Program-made: the position numbers and the translations under genes | Origin: Mangifera indica | Taxonomy: Eukaryota > Streptophyta > Magnoliopsida > Sapindales > Anacardiaceae | Length of the DNA: 64,000 nt | Assembly: GCF_011075055.1 (NCBI RefSeq) | Contig: NC_058137.1 | Location: forward strand, 744,001-808,000 | Direction of reading: 5' to 3' | Part shown: positions 23,315 through 35,442 of the stretch, in pieces | Layout of the letters: the number at the start of each line of letters is the position of its first letter | Numbering within the stretch: position 1 is the stretch's first letter | Notes under the pieces: model-generated | What the model saw: the letters and a program-made list of their open reading frames with translations, nothing else | Databases searched by the model: none | What the model was told of the DNA's origin: nothing

Positions 23315-23521
23315 TCAATAGCGAAAGTATTCTGTTTTAGCTTGAGGCAGGCAACATATAGCAGCCTTGAGTTGAGCCACCTCTTGAAGACTTTTTTCAC
23401 AGGTATTATGTAATCGCCAGCCTTCAAAGTCAGGTATAGTTTTCTTCAATAAATTATTAGAAACTTCATACACGCCCACCAGCTTTTCTGGGAATCTGGT
23501 AACAATGAATTTGATCGCGAT
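23315..23521 (-). other. Coding-like fragment of unknown identity, 3' of the receptor kinase cluster
   Basis: An open stretch of ~69 codons without a start (contains EKLVGVYEVSNNLLKK and PDFEGWRLHNT) has protein-like composition. It may be the last exon of an unrecognised or decayed gene. I know no matching family. Confidence 0.25.
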
Positions 23522-23599
23522 TATTTATTCAGTGCAATGTTAAAGTATGCATTTTTCTATTATGATTAAAACTTGTTATAGCCTGAAAGCCAAATGATA

Positions 23600-23781
23600 C
23601 CATACCACTTACAAAATCCGAGGGAATCATCCCAGGTGCTGGAAGGTCGAAAAGGATTTGAGGCAACCTGACTTTTGAAAGCTTGCAAAGCTAGTTTTTC
23701 TGTTTCACTTCCAGGATTGGCGTTTTGCTCAGACAAGCTGAACATAAATATTGAGCACGAACAAGCCTGACTTGTACCCAC
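23600..23781 (-). pseudogene. Fragment of an LRR receptor kinase N-terminus
   Basis: Encodes the N-terminal LRRNT_2 cap of the neighbouring receptor kinase family (PGSETEKLALQAFKSQV.. DDSLGFCKWYG) and then stops; the first LRRs and everything downstream are missing. The next gene's cap (PGSETDKLALLAFKSKV) is close, so this is a truncated tandem paralogue lying 3' of it on the same strand. Confidence 0.8.
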
Positions 23782-23928
23782 GCTTAATCTATGTTGAGGT
23801 AAAGATTAAATATCCCTAGTCCCTTATTTGTAGTACAGTTTTCTTAAAGCAAACGCACGGTAAAATCTATGTTGTGATGATCATCAACAAGACTTACATG
23901 TGACAAGCCTGTGCAAGATCAGAGGAAA

Positions 23929-26900
23929 TTACAAGGAGAGCTCCAGAAACAATTTTTGCATTTTTTGCAATTCTGTGGTGACATCTTTGATCTCCTTTCT
24001 TTCACTTGGCAATTCTGCGGAGCACTGGAGCCCTAGTTTCAATAAAGAGACTAGATTCTCATGAATTTTGCCTTGCAAAGTTGGTTCCAATACGCCTCTG
24101 CAAACTTGGACTTGAAGGGCTTCTTCAAGAATCGTTGAGTCGACAATTTCAGCTACTTGATCTGGAATCGACATCTTTACAAATCTGTGAAGGCTAAGGC
24201 CTTCCCTGAACATGTCATGGGTTGGTCTCTTCCCTGTCAACATTTCCAGCAATACGATGCCGAAGCTGTACACGTCTCCGTATGTTGAAACCTCTCCAGA
24301 GACGCCATACTCTGCTTTATATTAGCAATGAACACTTAATAATGGTTGCCAAAGAGAAAATTTTACTCATAACTAAAGAAAAATCTGTTAAGTCTCCCTT
24401 TTGATTCTCGAAAAGGACATGGAAAATCGATGCTTAAATTTTTTATGTAAAAAAATACTGGTTTCTGTTGCACTGCAATTAATGATAGATTTGAGTCCAA
24501 TCACATCTAAACGTGAGCTAACTAAAGTTTAATTTGAATCCTAAATAGATAGCTCGAATTTAGGTTCATTATTGGAGTCAATAATAAGATAAATAATATC
24601 GCTGATAAAATAAACAATATTATTGGTAGGTTAGACTAGAACTGAACTAGTTTAATTTCAAAAGTTAACATATTTTAGTTTAATTGAGTTGAAATTCGTT
24701 TAGGTCAAACTTGAGATAGAGTTACGAGTTGTACAAATGGCTCGATTCAGTTCAAGTTTAACTTATGACTCAATTTTATTAATGTCAATCAATTAAAAAT
24801 AACGTTGTTTTGTCATTATTGGATAAAATGTCACCTCACGATTATTGGGTAAACGATATTATTTGATCAATAGGTCGTAAACATGAGTTACGAATTCAAA
24901 CCAAGAGTTCAAGTCATAAATTCGAGTTGAACTTTGAATTTTGAATTTAAGAATCAAATTGAACTCAAGTTACTTTTAAATTTTACTCGAAAAACTCAAA
25001 CTAAACAATTTTTTATTCGAGTTAAACTCAAATAAGAAAGTTTTTAGACTTGGCTCAAATTATACCCAACCCTAGTCATTGAAGGGAGATTTGAGTGAAA
25101 TTCGAATTGAGTTATCAAACTTAAGCTTCAATTTGAATTTGGCTCAAATTAAACCAAAACGAGCTAACTCTGTTGGAATCCATAGCTATCTTGAAGAGAT
25201 TCTAAGAAGGGGGTTGGTGTTACCTGGAGAAACATAACCGATGGAGCCCTTTAACCTACTTGAGCTGGTCGGGTCTTGAGGAGGGTTCTCATAAAGCGGT
25301 CTTGCCAACCCAAAATCACCAACATGAGCGACCATGGCATCGTCTAGCAGCACATTGCTTGGCTTCAGATCACAATGAACAATGCGTGTGTGGCAATGGT
25401 GGTGGAGATACTCCAATGCATTAGCTATATCAATGGCTATGCTCAGCCGTTGCATCAATTTCAAATTTGGCCTGGGATTTTCCAATTCATTATTCCGATG
25501 CAACCAATCTTCTAAACTTCCATTAGGCATGAACTCATAGACCAGAGCCTTGAATTCATTGCCTTTGTTATCTATACTCGAGCAAGAAGTGATTATTTTT
25601 ACTAGATTGCGATGTCGAATGCTCCTCAAGGCATCACATTCCTTAATGAAGCTTTTTGAAGCTCCCATTTGTTGAAGATCTAGCACCTTCACTGCAACAG
25701 GCGTTTCCTCACGGCCCAGCCTGCCTTTGTACACGAAACCGTAGCCCCCGCTGCCTATCAAATTGGCAGAGGAGAACCTTTCTGTTGCTTTCAGAAGCTC
25801 TGCATAAGAAATCTTCAAATACTTGCCCCCCATAGGAGAATCAGCCAATGCTTTTCCTCCTTTTTCTCCTCCAACAGCCTATTGCCAAAAAGCATATTAA
25901 AAGCAAACAAATAGCCAAGGAAGCTGTTATAATTATTATTCTGAAGCGTCGTCGCTGCCATAAATTCCTGGAGCCTACCGATGTGCAGCTAGGCAAATGC
26001 AATTCTGGGATGCACCACAAAGCTGATCATTTCCTATGATTGAAATCGCACTTGCATTTTTAAAGATACCTTCTCTTGGTACCTCACCCTTGAGATTATT
26101 GTAGGACAGGTTCAACGTTTGCAAGAACATAAATGTATTGAGAAATTTGGGAATTTCCCCAGTAAAGTTGTTCCGGGAAAGATCAAGGTTTTCAAGACCT
26201 TTTAAAGAACTTAAAGGAGGGATATGTCCCCGAAAGGAATTGCCACTAAGATTTAGGCTCGTCAGGCCAACACAACTAGCAAGTGAACTCGGAATTTCGC
26301 CTGATAACTTATTCTCTGATAAATCTAGCATTCTGAGATTTTTCAAGTTGCCTACGTCCACAGGTATGGTGCCGGTTAAACAATTGTTAGACAAGTCCAA
26401 CCATCCTGCCAAGGAAGGTAGACCAATAACTTGAAATGGTATGGCCCCAGAAAGGTTGTTTCCTGAGAGGCCTAAATTCTGCAGTAGTTGGCAGTTGCCC
26501 AGAGTTGCAGGTATGCTTCCGTGTAAAAAATTTTCGTCCAAACTGACTTCTGACACGTAAGTTAAATTTCCAAGTGAGGAAGGAATTTCACCGGAAAAAC
26601 TGTTTCCAAATATGGACAATATCTGTAATTTTGGAAGATATCCCACAGTAATTGGAATTCTTCCTGTAAGAAGATTCTCCTCCATGCCTAATGAGATCAA
26701 ACTCTTGAGCTCTGCAATACCTGCTGGGATACTACCAGATATCAGGTTTGCTCCCATTAATAAATAGTTTAGTTGGGATGATAAATTTGCAATGGAATCT
26801 GGCAATTTCCCACTTAAACTATTTTTGCTGAGGCTAAGTACTTTTAAGTGGGTACAGTTAACCAGAGAAGAGAGAAAGCTAAGGTCATCACCACCCTCAG

Positions 26901-27895
26901 TTCCAAGGTTATTTACAGCAAAGTTGAGCAAGGTCAGATTTTTCAATCTTCCCAGATTTACAGGTATTGAACCAGTAAAAAAGTTCTTTGCAAAATCTAG
27001 ATGTTCGAGTTTACTTGCATTAGATATTGAATAAGGTATTGACCCTGTAAACCTATTTCCCGCCAAGTACTCGGATATTCGGAAGAGTGAGTCCAATGTA
27101 AGGTGGGATTTCTCCAACAAGTTGGTTGCTTGACACACCGAAGTACTCCATGGAAGTGATATTGAAGAGCTGGGAGGGAATTGAACCTGTTATAAAGTTA
27201 TTTACAGAAATTTGAAACATTTTGAGCCTATTCAACCGGCCAAGCTCAACAGGGATACTGCCGCTGAGGCTGTTTTCTGATAGAGAAAACTGCTTCAGAA
27301 ACAAGAGGTTTGAAAGTGAGCGAGGAATGGAGCCTGTTAAATTGTTGGCAGCAAGCCCAAGTCCAGTTAATTTCGACAAAGTGCCTAATTCAGCTGGAAT
27401 TTTCCCTTCAAGCTTGTTCATGACTAAGTCAAGAAAGCTTAGTTCTGAGCAACGAGAGAGATTAACAGGAATCTCTCCCTGAAACATATTACGATTGAAA
27501 ACAATTTCTCGCAACCGAAACAGACGGCCCATTTCTTGTGGGATGTTGCCGTGGAAATGATTGTTTTGAAGATTGATAATTCTGAGAAATGTCAAGTTTC
27601 CTATGTAAGGAGAAATGGTACCTGTCAAATTTTGGCCAGGGAGGTTCAGAACCGTGACTCTACGGTGGCGAAGGCCGCAAGTGACACCATACCACTGGCA
27701 AAATCCGATGGAATCATTCCAGTTGCTTAAAGCTCCGGAAGGATCGTAAGCAACCTTACTTTTGAAAGCGAGCAAAGCCAGTTTATCTGTTTCACTTCCA
27801 GGTTCAGCGCCCTGGGAGAAATTAATGCCAGAGTAACTGAGAATGATAAAAGAGAAGAAAATGAAGAATTCTGCAATGGAAATGTTAGCTTTCAT
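23929..27895 (-). pseudogene. LRR-XII (EFR/FLS2-like) receptor kinase with frame breaks
   Basis: Parts in order: signal peptide and LRRNT_2 cap (27895 on), about 20 extracellular LRRs to ~26040, a membrane segment (~25940-25870), juxtamembrane and kinase domain to 25224, a ~0.9 kb GT-AG intron, and the kinase C-lobe exon 24311-23929. The kinase has GSGGYGFVYKG, the non-RD loop IVHCDLKPSNVLLD and VGDFGLA; non-RD kinases of this subfamily are typically immune receptors. Intron position and phase (SPG|EYG) are those of the family. Three breaks disturb the frame: one near 27060-27075 (LPNIRVL then LAGNRFTG in another frame), one near 26011-26015 (GGT-GCATCC, apparently one G short), and one near 25847-25862 that returns to the LRR frame, so only the membrane segment is shifted. 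As read, no full-length protein is made. Either a recent pseudogene or assembly indels. Confidence 0.85.
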
Positions 27896-28669
27896 TTTTC
27901 CGTTTTGTACAATGGAGCTTTAATCCTTGCCACCTATTTGTAGTACAATACTTGAGCTTTTATCACTGTAATGCAGGAGGAAATTACATGAAAACCCTTA
28001 TATGATACATCCTAGTTCAATACCTTTCGCTTTTGCATACAAAACATCCCATTTGTCCACGGTATTACAAAATTCTTCTATTTTTTGGAAGTTTGAGGAT
28101 TTTGTTTTATCGATCATCAGCACCACAGTTGTTACGCATGATTCTTGTATTCAACATAGGCGGCTGTTTTTTATGTTAGTGGCACATTAAAGTCCTAGTT
28201 CAAAGTGGAACACAGAAAGGGGAGATTTTCACGGGTTTAATGATCTCTCAAAGATGGAAGAGGTAGAGAGAGATTCAGATCAACATTCTTTATATCCCAA
28301 AATAGTTGTCTTTCTTATAATTATCATAAGCTCCAGTGGCTAGAGTGGTCAGAAGAACATCATTGTCAAAGGGATGGACCTTGTCTGCTGATAATGTCTT
28401 ATTCTTTTATTTTATTGTTTATTTGTGTTGTTTATCAAGTTTCAGAGCATAGATCTTGAGCTTATCTATTTGTCGTATAATATCAATTTTATAACTTTGC
28501 TGATGATACGAAACCTAAGGGAAAGCAAACAGAATATTTCAGGGCAAATATGAAAATTTCATTACGGGATAAAACCATGGACAAACAACGAATAAAATTC
28601 CCTTTGCTGGTATCTCGCTCACACAAATCTCTGACTTCTCTCAAGGAGCTAAAAGAAGTGGGAATGGTT

Positions 28670-28671
<2 letters not shown>

Positions 28672-28719
<48 letters not shown>
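28672..28719. repeat. (AT)n microsatellite
   Basis: About 24 uninterrupted AT units between the receptor kinase and the next degraded copy; likely polymorphic. Confidence 0.95.
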
Positions 28720-28720
<1 letters not shown>

Positions 28721-28849
28721 CAATGTTATATAAATCTGATTTTGAGTTTTAATTAAATATATAGATAATTTATCATCATTTAGTCATATATTAATTTTTC
28801 TTTGATTTAAACTTAAATATATATATATAGAATTATACTTAAAACTGAT

Positions 28850-29390
28850 GAGTTATTGTAAAGGAATTTCCTTCCATCTGAAGGTGTTCCAAAGTTACAC
28901 AGCTGCCAAGGCTCCCTGGAATATAAGGAAATGGTCAGGGAAGAAAGAAAGTCCCATAACTTCTTTGGGTATGGATCCTTTTCAAGATTATTCGGAGGTT
29001 CTTGCAAAAATAATGGAGGTTTCCAAGAGTGGGAGGAACAGTGCCCATTAAGTGGTTCCTCTCAAGGTGTGATGTATACAGCCCAGTTATGTTGCCTAAT
29101 GATGATGGAATGGACCCAGAAAAATTCATTTTCAGACAAATCCACTCTATATATCAAGCTTTGCGCATGCTTTGGCTTTAATGAGCCAAGTGGGATTTTT
29201 CAATCAAGTCTCTCATGGAGAGATGACCACAAGTGACACCTTTCCAGTCGCAGAAATGGAGAGAATCATTTCATGAGCTAAAGAAAGCAAGTGGGTACTG
29301 GACTATTTGTGTTTTAACGGCAAGCAAGGCAAGTCTGTGTCATTTTCAGTCGAAATGATTTGATGCAGCAAGCACAGGGAGGGGGATCAT
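28850..29390 (-). pseudogene. Degraded LRR receptor kinase fragment
   Basis: The minus strand keeps a broken LRRNT cap at about 29370-29210 (remnants of NDTDLLALLA.., then FCDWKGVTCGHLSMRD after an in-frame stop where tryptophan is expected) and LRR-like sequence at 29129-28935 (NFSGSIPSSLGNITGL, GTVPPTLGNL). Large parts are missing and stops interrupt. It lies upstream of the main receptor kinase on the same strand, so it is a third, oldest member of the tandem cluster. Confidence 0.7.
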
Positions 29391-30224
29391 AAGACAAAAG
29401 ACTGGTTCAATATCCTTGGAGTCTCTACACTATGAATAATTGACATAAACCGATGTATTGGATCAATATGTTATAATTATTATCAATATTTTTGCAACCA
29501 AATGAGAAATCGATTCAAGTGGAGGGGGTGATCCGATCTAAATTATAATCAAATTATTTGATTAATAATAGAACCCGTTAATTTTTTAAAAATAATATTT
29601 TCAACAATTTTATATAATTTAAACTATTTTATCATCAAAATAAACTTATTTTAATGATATATATATTCAAAATTGATATTTATCTAATTCAATCCGATCT
29701 AATTCATCTAGCTAAAAAAATAGTTTTTAACTAAACTAGAATTATTTTCGTTAACGCGTGAAGATCTACCCGGTTAGACTGATTAATTCAATTCAATTTT
29801 TAAAATCATAATGGATGCACCTCAATATATTGAAATTGTAAGAATTCACTCAAAACAACTAAAAGACATTTAATTATATTTATCTATGGCTAATCAGTCA
29901 GCAAGTTTATCAAAGAATATGAACAATTTGTAATTTTTTTAGTTCTGTGCATGATTTTACATATATTGAGCAGAAATACAAGGATTTCATGGAAAGCAGT
30001 GGAACCATATTTCTCTCCCAAATGTGAAAGCAATGACCAAGGCGTGGAAGATTTCTGCCCATCTCAGAAGAAAATTCAAAGGCGTCCTCATAAGAGTCAA
30101 TCGTGCTTGGATTATTTAATTTATCAAATGAAAAAAGAACTGACACTGCCCAGTCAAAGATTTCAGTCAATGATTCTCTTGAAAGTTGCATGCAGTGTTT
30201 TGAGACCTAGTGGTGGAGGAGACC
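29391..30224. other. Intergenic DNA with one unassigned open frame
   Basis: Mostly AT-rich. A 93-codon minus-strand frame (29910-30191, contains SYEDAFEFSSEMGRNLP) has fairly protein-like composition but no recognised domain; possibly a gene relic. Confidence 0.35.
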
Positions 30225-30572
30225 TAGAGGCGGGCCGGATTCAAGCCAAGCCGAGCCGAGCTTGGCTTGCAGCCAGCTCGGGCTCGGCTCAGGTTTTTTA
30301 TGATCAGCTCGAGCTTGACTCGGTTTGAATTCAGTTCGATTTGTTTACGGCTCAGTTCGACTTATTTTTCATATCAAAACGGTACCGTTTTGTATATATA
30401 TATATGGATCAAAACGATGTTATTTTATATAAAAAATTTAAAAAAATATATATCGAACCAACCCGAGCCAGCTCGAGCTCAACTTGAACTCGATCAAACC
30501 GAACAAAGCCCAGCTCATTTCTGGCTCAAGCCGAGCTCGAGCTCAAACTGGCTCGGCTCGAGTCCAGCCCTA
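30225..30572. mobile_element. hAT-like non-autonomous element rich in GAGCC/GGCTC
   Basis: The 348-bp element ends GGCTCGAGTCCAGCCCTA; the left end (TAGAGGCGGGCCGGATTC) is its diverged inverse. The flanks read GAGGAGACC and GAGGAGCC, an 8-bp duplication with one extra base. The two arms are made of complementary GAGCCGAGCC / GGCTCGGCTC runs around an AT-rich centre. Non-coding. Confidence 0.65.
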
Positions 30573-30599
30573 GAGGAGCCCACGTCCAGACGAACTTAT

Positions 30600-31850
30600 G
30601 ACCGACTCAAGCTCATATAAAACTATATTATTGAAATGGAACCACAGATTTGATTTCTGCTAACACAGATTAAATTCATTTTTATCCAGGCCAAGTCTTA
30701 ACTAGATTAAAGATTAGAGTCAATCCCAATAAGATAGATTAGACATGTCAATTAAGCTGAATCAAATGGAAGCTTAATCTAAAGCTCAAAATTTAGATCT
30801 AATCTAGTATTATAATATGTCAAGCCCAATCTATAAGTTTTCGGATTGGATTATAAGCTAATATCCATGGGCTGCCCTAATCCATTACTGTTAAAAAATT
30901 AAAAAAATTAAAAAATATATATGATAGTTGACTTCTACTCATTTCTGGCACAAGCAGAAACCAGAATGGCTACTAGCTTCTTTTTTCTTTTAATTTTGTA
31001 ACTTTTTTCTTATATATAATCTTTTTTATTTTTCAATTTTATTTACAAATTTTTTGATCTTTCAATCTCAATTTTTTTATTATATTTCAATTTTATTTTA
31101 TCTCATCAATTTTCTTTCAAAAACTATTTAAATTCATAAACAATAATTCTCTATATAAATTTTTTTACAAATAGATCCAAAGTCAAATGAATTTCATATA
31201 TTTCAATATTATTTATGTAAATAATTGGTATAGTATATACATTTTATTTATATTTATAATTATATAGTATGTAAATTTATTTATTTCTATTATACTATAA
31301 TATTTTTATCATATAATCACAATATTCCTTTACCACAAGTAAGAGATTATAAATAAAATGTTTGAATATTGTTTTCAATTTTAATAATTAAAAAATAATT
31401 TATGTTTAAATTTTTTTATTTTTAAAATTGTTTAAATGGGTTGGGTTTTAGACTTTTAAAATTTCAAGGGTCAATCCAGTTCATGAACACCTCTAGGATG
31501 GACTAATAATATCAATATAATACAATTTAAAATTTAAAATAGATTTTAATCATTTTGACGTTAACTTAATGGTCGGAGTCATCTAACAATGGTCAAACCA
31601 TCACCCAACACAATTCATATGATTTAATCCCAATTCAAACTAATCAAATGGTTAAAAAAAAAATTAAACAAAATAAGATTTGTCACCAATTTCAGATAAG
31701 ACCAACTGGTTTTGTCTAGATTTCTAAACACTTGTTGCATTATAGGTTCCACCAATATACATGAAAATAAAATATTCAATCAGCAGATCAATAATACAGG
31801 CCAACCCCCTGATCCCTGTGGGTCAAGCCCTTTGAAATCTAATATTAATT
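30600..31850. other. AT-rich intergenic DNA
   Basis: No gene supported. Contains degenerate hAT-like repeat sequence (~30740-31490) and a microsatellite-like AT region. Confidence 0.4.
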
Positions 31851-32748
31851 GCCAAAAGACCTATTCCCATCCAAGTTTTGATGTGTTTCCAAATTCTCAT
31901 TCATAATATTTCAAAACCCAAAACACCTACTCATGGGTGTTAACCTTAACCAAAACCGTTAGTTATAGAGAGTAAAATCATCATTTTACCACTAAACCAT
32001 AAAACTTTAAGAGTTTATATTATTTTCACCCATATTTTTGAAAACTAACATTCTCTCCTGCCCAAAAATTTGAAAAATTCATTTTCCCCCCAAAAGTTTT
32101 TTCTTTATTCTCCGGTGACGAGAATCCACTACCACTGTCGGTCGACCACCACAACATCTTCTCCAACTGTTGGCCTTTCCATCGCAATAGGTTCGTTGGA
32201 TTAAGATAAACTATCTTCGTCCGACAAAGAGATGAAAAATCTTTTCATCTCTTTAGCCGAAGAATCGTCTTCATCTAGCTAACAGATCCACATCAGACAA
32301 TTCTTCTAATGTCAATCCGTTGGTCAGATAAAGACAAATTGTCTTTGTTTGGCTAAAGAGAGACTTTTCGTCTCTTAGTCGAACGAAAATGACCTGCCTT
32401 TGTTCAATGAACCTACTTTGATAGGAAGGTTGATGACTAGAAAAGAAGATGTTAGGGTGGTCGGCCAATGACAACAATTGATTCTTGTCGTTAAAGAACG
32501 AAGAAAAAACTTTTGGCAAAAAAATAAATTTTTTAAACTTTTGGATAGAGAGAAATTGTTTGTTTTTCAAACTGATGGGAGAAAATGATATAAATTTTTA
32601 GATTTTAGAGTTTAGTGATCAAAATAACGATTTTACCCTCTGTTTTAGTTAAGGTTAACAGTTCATAGATAAATATTTGGGTTTTTAAAACCTTATAAAT
32701 AAGACTTTGAAAATACAGCAAAACTTAGGTGGGAATAAGCTCTTTGCC
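31851..32748. mobile_element. Non-autonomous Mutator-like element, family A, copy 7
   Basis: Left end GCCAAAAGACCTATTCCCAT, right end TTAGGTGGGAATAAGC-TCTTTGCC. Flanks ATATTAATT / ATATTAAAC agree at 7 of 9 bases. Centre has CATCTTTTCATCTC-type foldback repeats. The 99-codon open frame at 32271-32570 is internal to the element. Confidence 0.75.
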
Positions 32749-33354
32749 ATATTAAACCCGCATAATTCTCCCCCTTGCAGGGATGGGGCACGTCTAAACT
32801 TGAGATGAAAAAAGCCCGGGCTTTAAGGTCCGAGCCCAAACACTGCGGTAGGGCCCAGGCTAAGCTGGCCTGCAACACTCTTTTCAGCCCATCTCACAGA
32901 AAAGAAAGACTAATTGCCACTGCTTATCTGCTTTCACGGGAAAAAATGCATGTGAACACAGCAGACATGGAGCTGAAAATCTGCCCCTACGCCATTACTG
33001 GAGTGCCACTAAAGCAATGACTTTGCAATCTTCAAAAAGCTGAAGATAAGAACATCAACCTGAACCCTAAAAAACCAACTGAAAAATCCAACAGGAAACA
33101 AAAAAAGTTTTGATATTTTGAGTGAAAATTTTTCTGGGCCGGAAGAAAATAAAGAATAAATAAATAATAATAATAATAATACTTGGAAAATGAGGTGGGA
33201 CAGGTGGCAATGTCTACCGTTGAAGGGAATGGTGGGGATTGAGAAAGAGTGACCACCGACGGTGACGTTTTAATGAAGTCTCTCGAAATGCAAACTGTTT
33301 AATTTGCTTGAGATTCTCACGTTTGAGTTGAATGGAAGCCAGATTCAACCAACC
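32749..33354. other. Upstream region of the CBM20 gene
   Basis: No gene supported; includes an AAT repeat at about 33165-33180. Confidence 0.4.
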
Positions 33355-33362
33355 CCACGTGG
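33355..33362. promoter_or_regulatory. G-box (CCACGTGG)
   Basis: A perfect palindromic G-box ~45 bases upstream of the TATA box of the CBM20 gene. G-boxes bind bZIP and bHLH factors (light, ABA, clock); a link to starch metabolism timing is inference. Confidence 0.6.
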
Positions 33363-33403
33363 AATCTGATCCGTTCATTTATCACCATCTGCTCCAATGC
33401 CAT

Positions 33404-33409
33404 TATATA
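33404..33409 (+). promoter_or_regulatory. TATA box of the CBM20 gene
   Basis: TATATA within CATTATATACC, ~95 bases before the ATG at 33502 and ~45 bases after a G-box, a typical plant core promoter spacing. Confidence 0.6.
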
Positions 33410-33501
33410 CCACACTGTGTTTTAGCATAGCCACTAGAAAGAAAAGACAGATGTTTCAGCTTACCGGGTTGTAACTTGAAGTGGGTAACGCACTGAGTGA
33501 G

Positions 33502-35442
33502 ATGGAAACCTTAACGAGTTCTGCAGGCTCCAAGTTAACCTTTGACAAGCAGAGACACAGATATTTCTTTTCTTCGAAAGAATTGTATGTTAATAATAGA
33601 CCCCAGCTTACGTTTTTACCTTCCAAAAATCATGTTAATGGCCGCTTCTCGGAACTCTTATCTCTCAGAAACAAGACTGTGCAGGCTATCTCTTATATCC
33701 AGGCTGATTCGCAGGTCTTTTCCCCTTCCCTTTTGGGTTTCTTCATATTGTTGTTTACGGTGGTTTTATGAACAGGCTAAACACTTTTACTGATGCAGGG
33801 AGAAATGGAGAATGTGGCTCAGGAGGAACATATATGTAAGTTACAGCTGATCTTGCAAAGCTTGAGATCGTTGTGATATCTTAGCCTGATGAAGTCAATG
33901 ATTCTGTTGTGCAGATGAATCCAATACTGTTCATGTCAAATTCCAGATACAGAAAGAATGTCGATTCGGCGAGCGGTTTTTTGTTGTGGGAGATGATCCT
34001 ATATTTGGCTTATGGGACCCCGAAAGTGCAATTCCTCTGGATTGGTCAGAAGAACATGTTTGGAGTGTGGAGCTGGTAAGTAAGATATATGTGCACACTT
34101 CTGTTTTCTGAAAGATAAATTTGGATTTGATATGCTATGTTCGATATTGTGTTTCAGGATTTACCTGTGGGGAAAACAATCCAGTTCAAGTTCATGTTGA
34201 AAGAAGCCACCGGCGACATTCTGTGGCAACCAGGCGCTGATCGGACGATTCAGACTTGGGAGACTAAGAATACAATCACCATTCTGGAAGACTGGGACAA
34301 CGCTGAATATCAGAAAATAATTGAGGAAGAACCAGCGGCTAATCAAAATGGAAAACTTGATGTAGAATCAGAAGTTATATTGGCAGATGAATTTATTCAG
34401 CCAAAAAAGGAACTGGTCTTCGGCTTAGGCGACACATCAGATGCAGCTAATACTGATATGGATCGGTCGACAACACCGGACAATCGCAGAGCCGCAACAG
34501 TCAACAAGAGCTCAGATGATGAAGGAAATCTAATCTCCCATGAAGGAGAACCAGTCTTAGTATCTGGCTTGACTCCATTAGAAGCAGTGTCAACTGAAAC
34601 AGATATTCAAAATGAAAATCAGTCAGCTGATGCTTCGCTTGTAATGAATGAAGCTCAGAACCATAGTTTACCTGAGGTAACTGCTTGATGAGTGTGATGT
34701 TCTGTCGTTCGATTATCTTTTATCCGTCTTCATTTCTTCTACTGCATTCACCAGCTGCAAGCAATAATGTTCCAGTTTCCTTTACCCACATCTTTGGAAA
34801 AAAGGCTCTTTCATTTTGTCAATGTTGAAAGGCTGAATCTTAATATCATTGTTCGAAACAAGATAGCAGTGATAGATGCATTTTCTATGTACTAAATTCT
34901 ACCAGCAGTAATCAAAGAAGCTCAATTGTTTACTTGTTCACTCAATTACACATACCAAAAGTTCAAATATTCATCACAAAACATGTTGCCAGAATTTATG
35001 AACATGAAACAGAACGATCATCTAAACAGTGTGATTTATACTGTAATCTTTATAATAACGCAAAGGTCCCCTCATTGAAAATAAAATGTCATTTAACTGT
35101 AGATACAATGTGACATGTGTGTACGTTTTTCCTATTCTATTTAATTTACTGAGATTAGCTAATATCCAGTTAGAAGAGAAGCAAGAACCTGAGAGTGATC
35201 CGCAAAAGGTGAAAATTTTCGAGGTAACCAGAAAACTTGATGTTCCTCGTTTAGACAAAGAAGAAGAGGAGCCTAACAAAACACCATTGCAAACTGACGT
35301 TAAACATCTTGATGACCTTTCTCTAGCCAAAGAAGAACAGGATACCAGGGAAGAAAGATTCGGAAGTAATGTAGTGCAAAATGACATCCAATGGGGTCGT
35401 AGAACGCTACAGATGCCTCTAACTAATTTGGGGTTGCTGTAA
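33502..35442 (+). CDS. CBM20 starch-binding-domain protein, probably plastidial
   Basis: Five exons join in frame: 33502-33714, 33799-33835, 33915-34075, 34158-34676, 35170-35442 (400 residues; all introns GT-AG). The start is the ATG at 33502; a GTG-initiated extension upstream is not used. Residues 1-~70 are rich in S/K/R and poor in acidic residues, like a chloroplast transit peptide. Residues ~89-182 form a CBM20 domain: VHVKFQIQ, VVGDDPIFGLWDPESA, FKFMLKE and a binding-site region with WQPGADRTIQTW. The rest (183-400) is acidic and low-complexity with no catalytic domain, so the protein probably tethers partners to starch or glucan rather than cutting it. It corresponds by domain and neighbourhood to the Arabidopsis carbohydrate-binding-like-fold protein that I recall as At5g01260, next to CPL2. 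Confidence 0.9.

Noticed and set aside
26138..27730. Several plus-strand open frames
   Set aside because: Antisense shadows of the LRR-coding region.
30267..30620. 117-codon frame rich in PEPARAQLELD-type repeats
   Set aside because: Product of the GAGCC-rich hAT-like element, not a protein gene.
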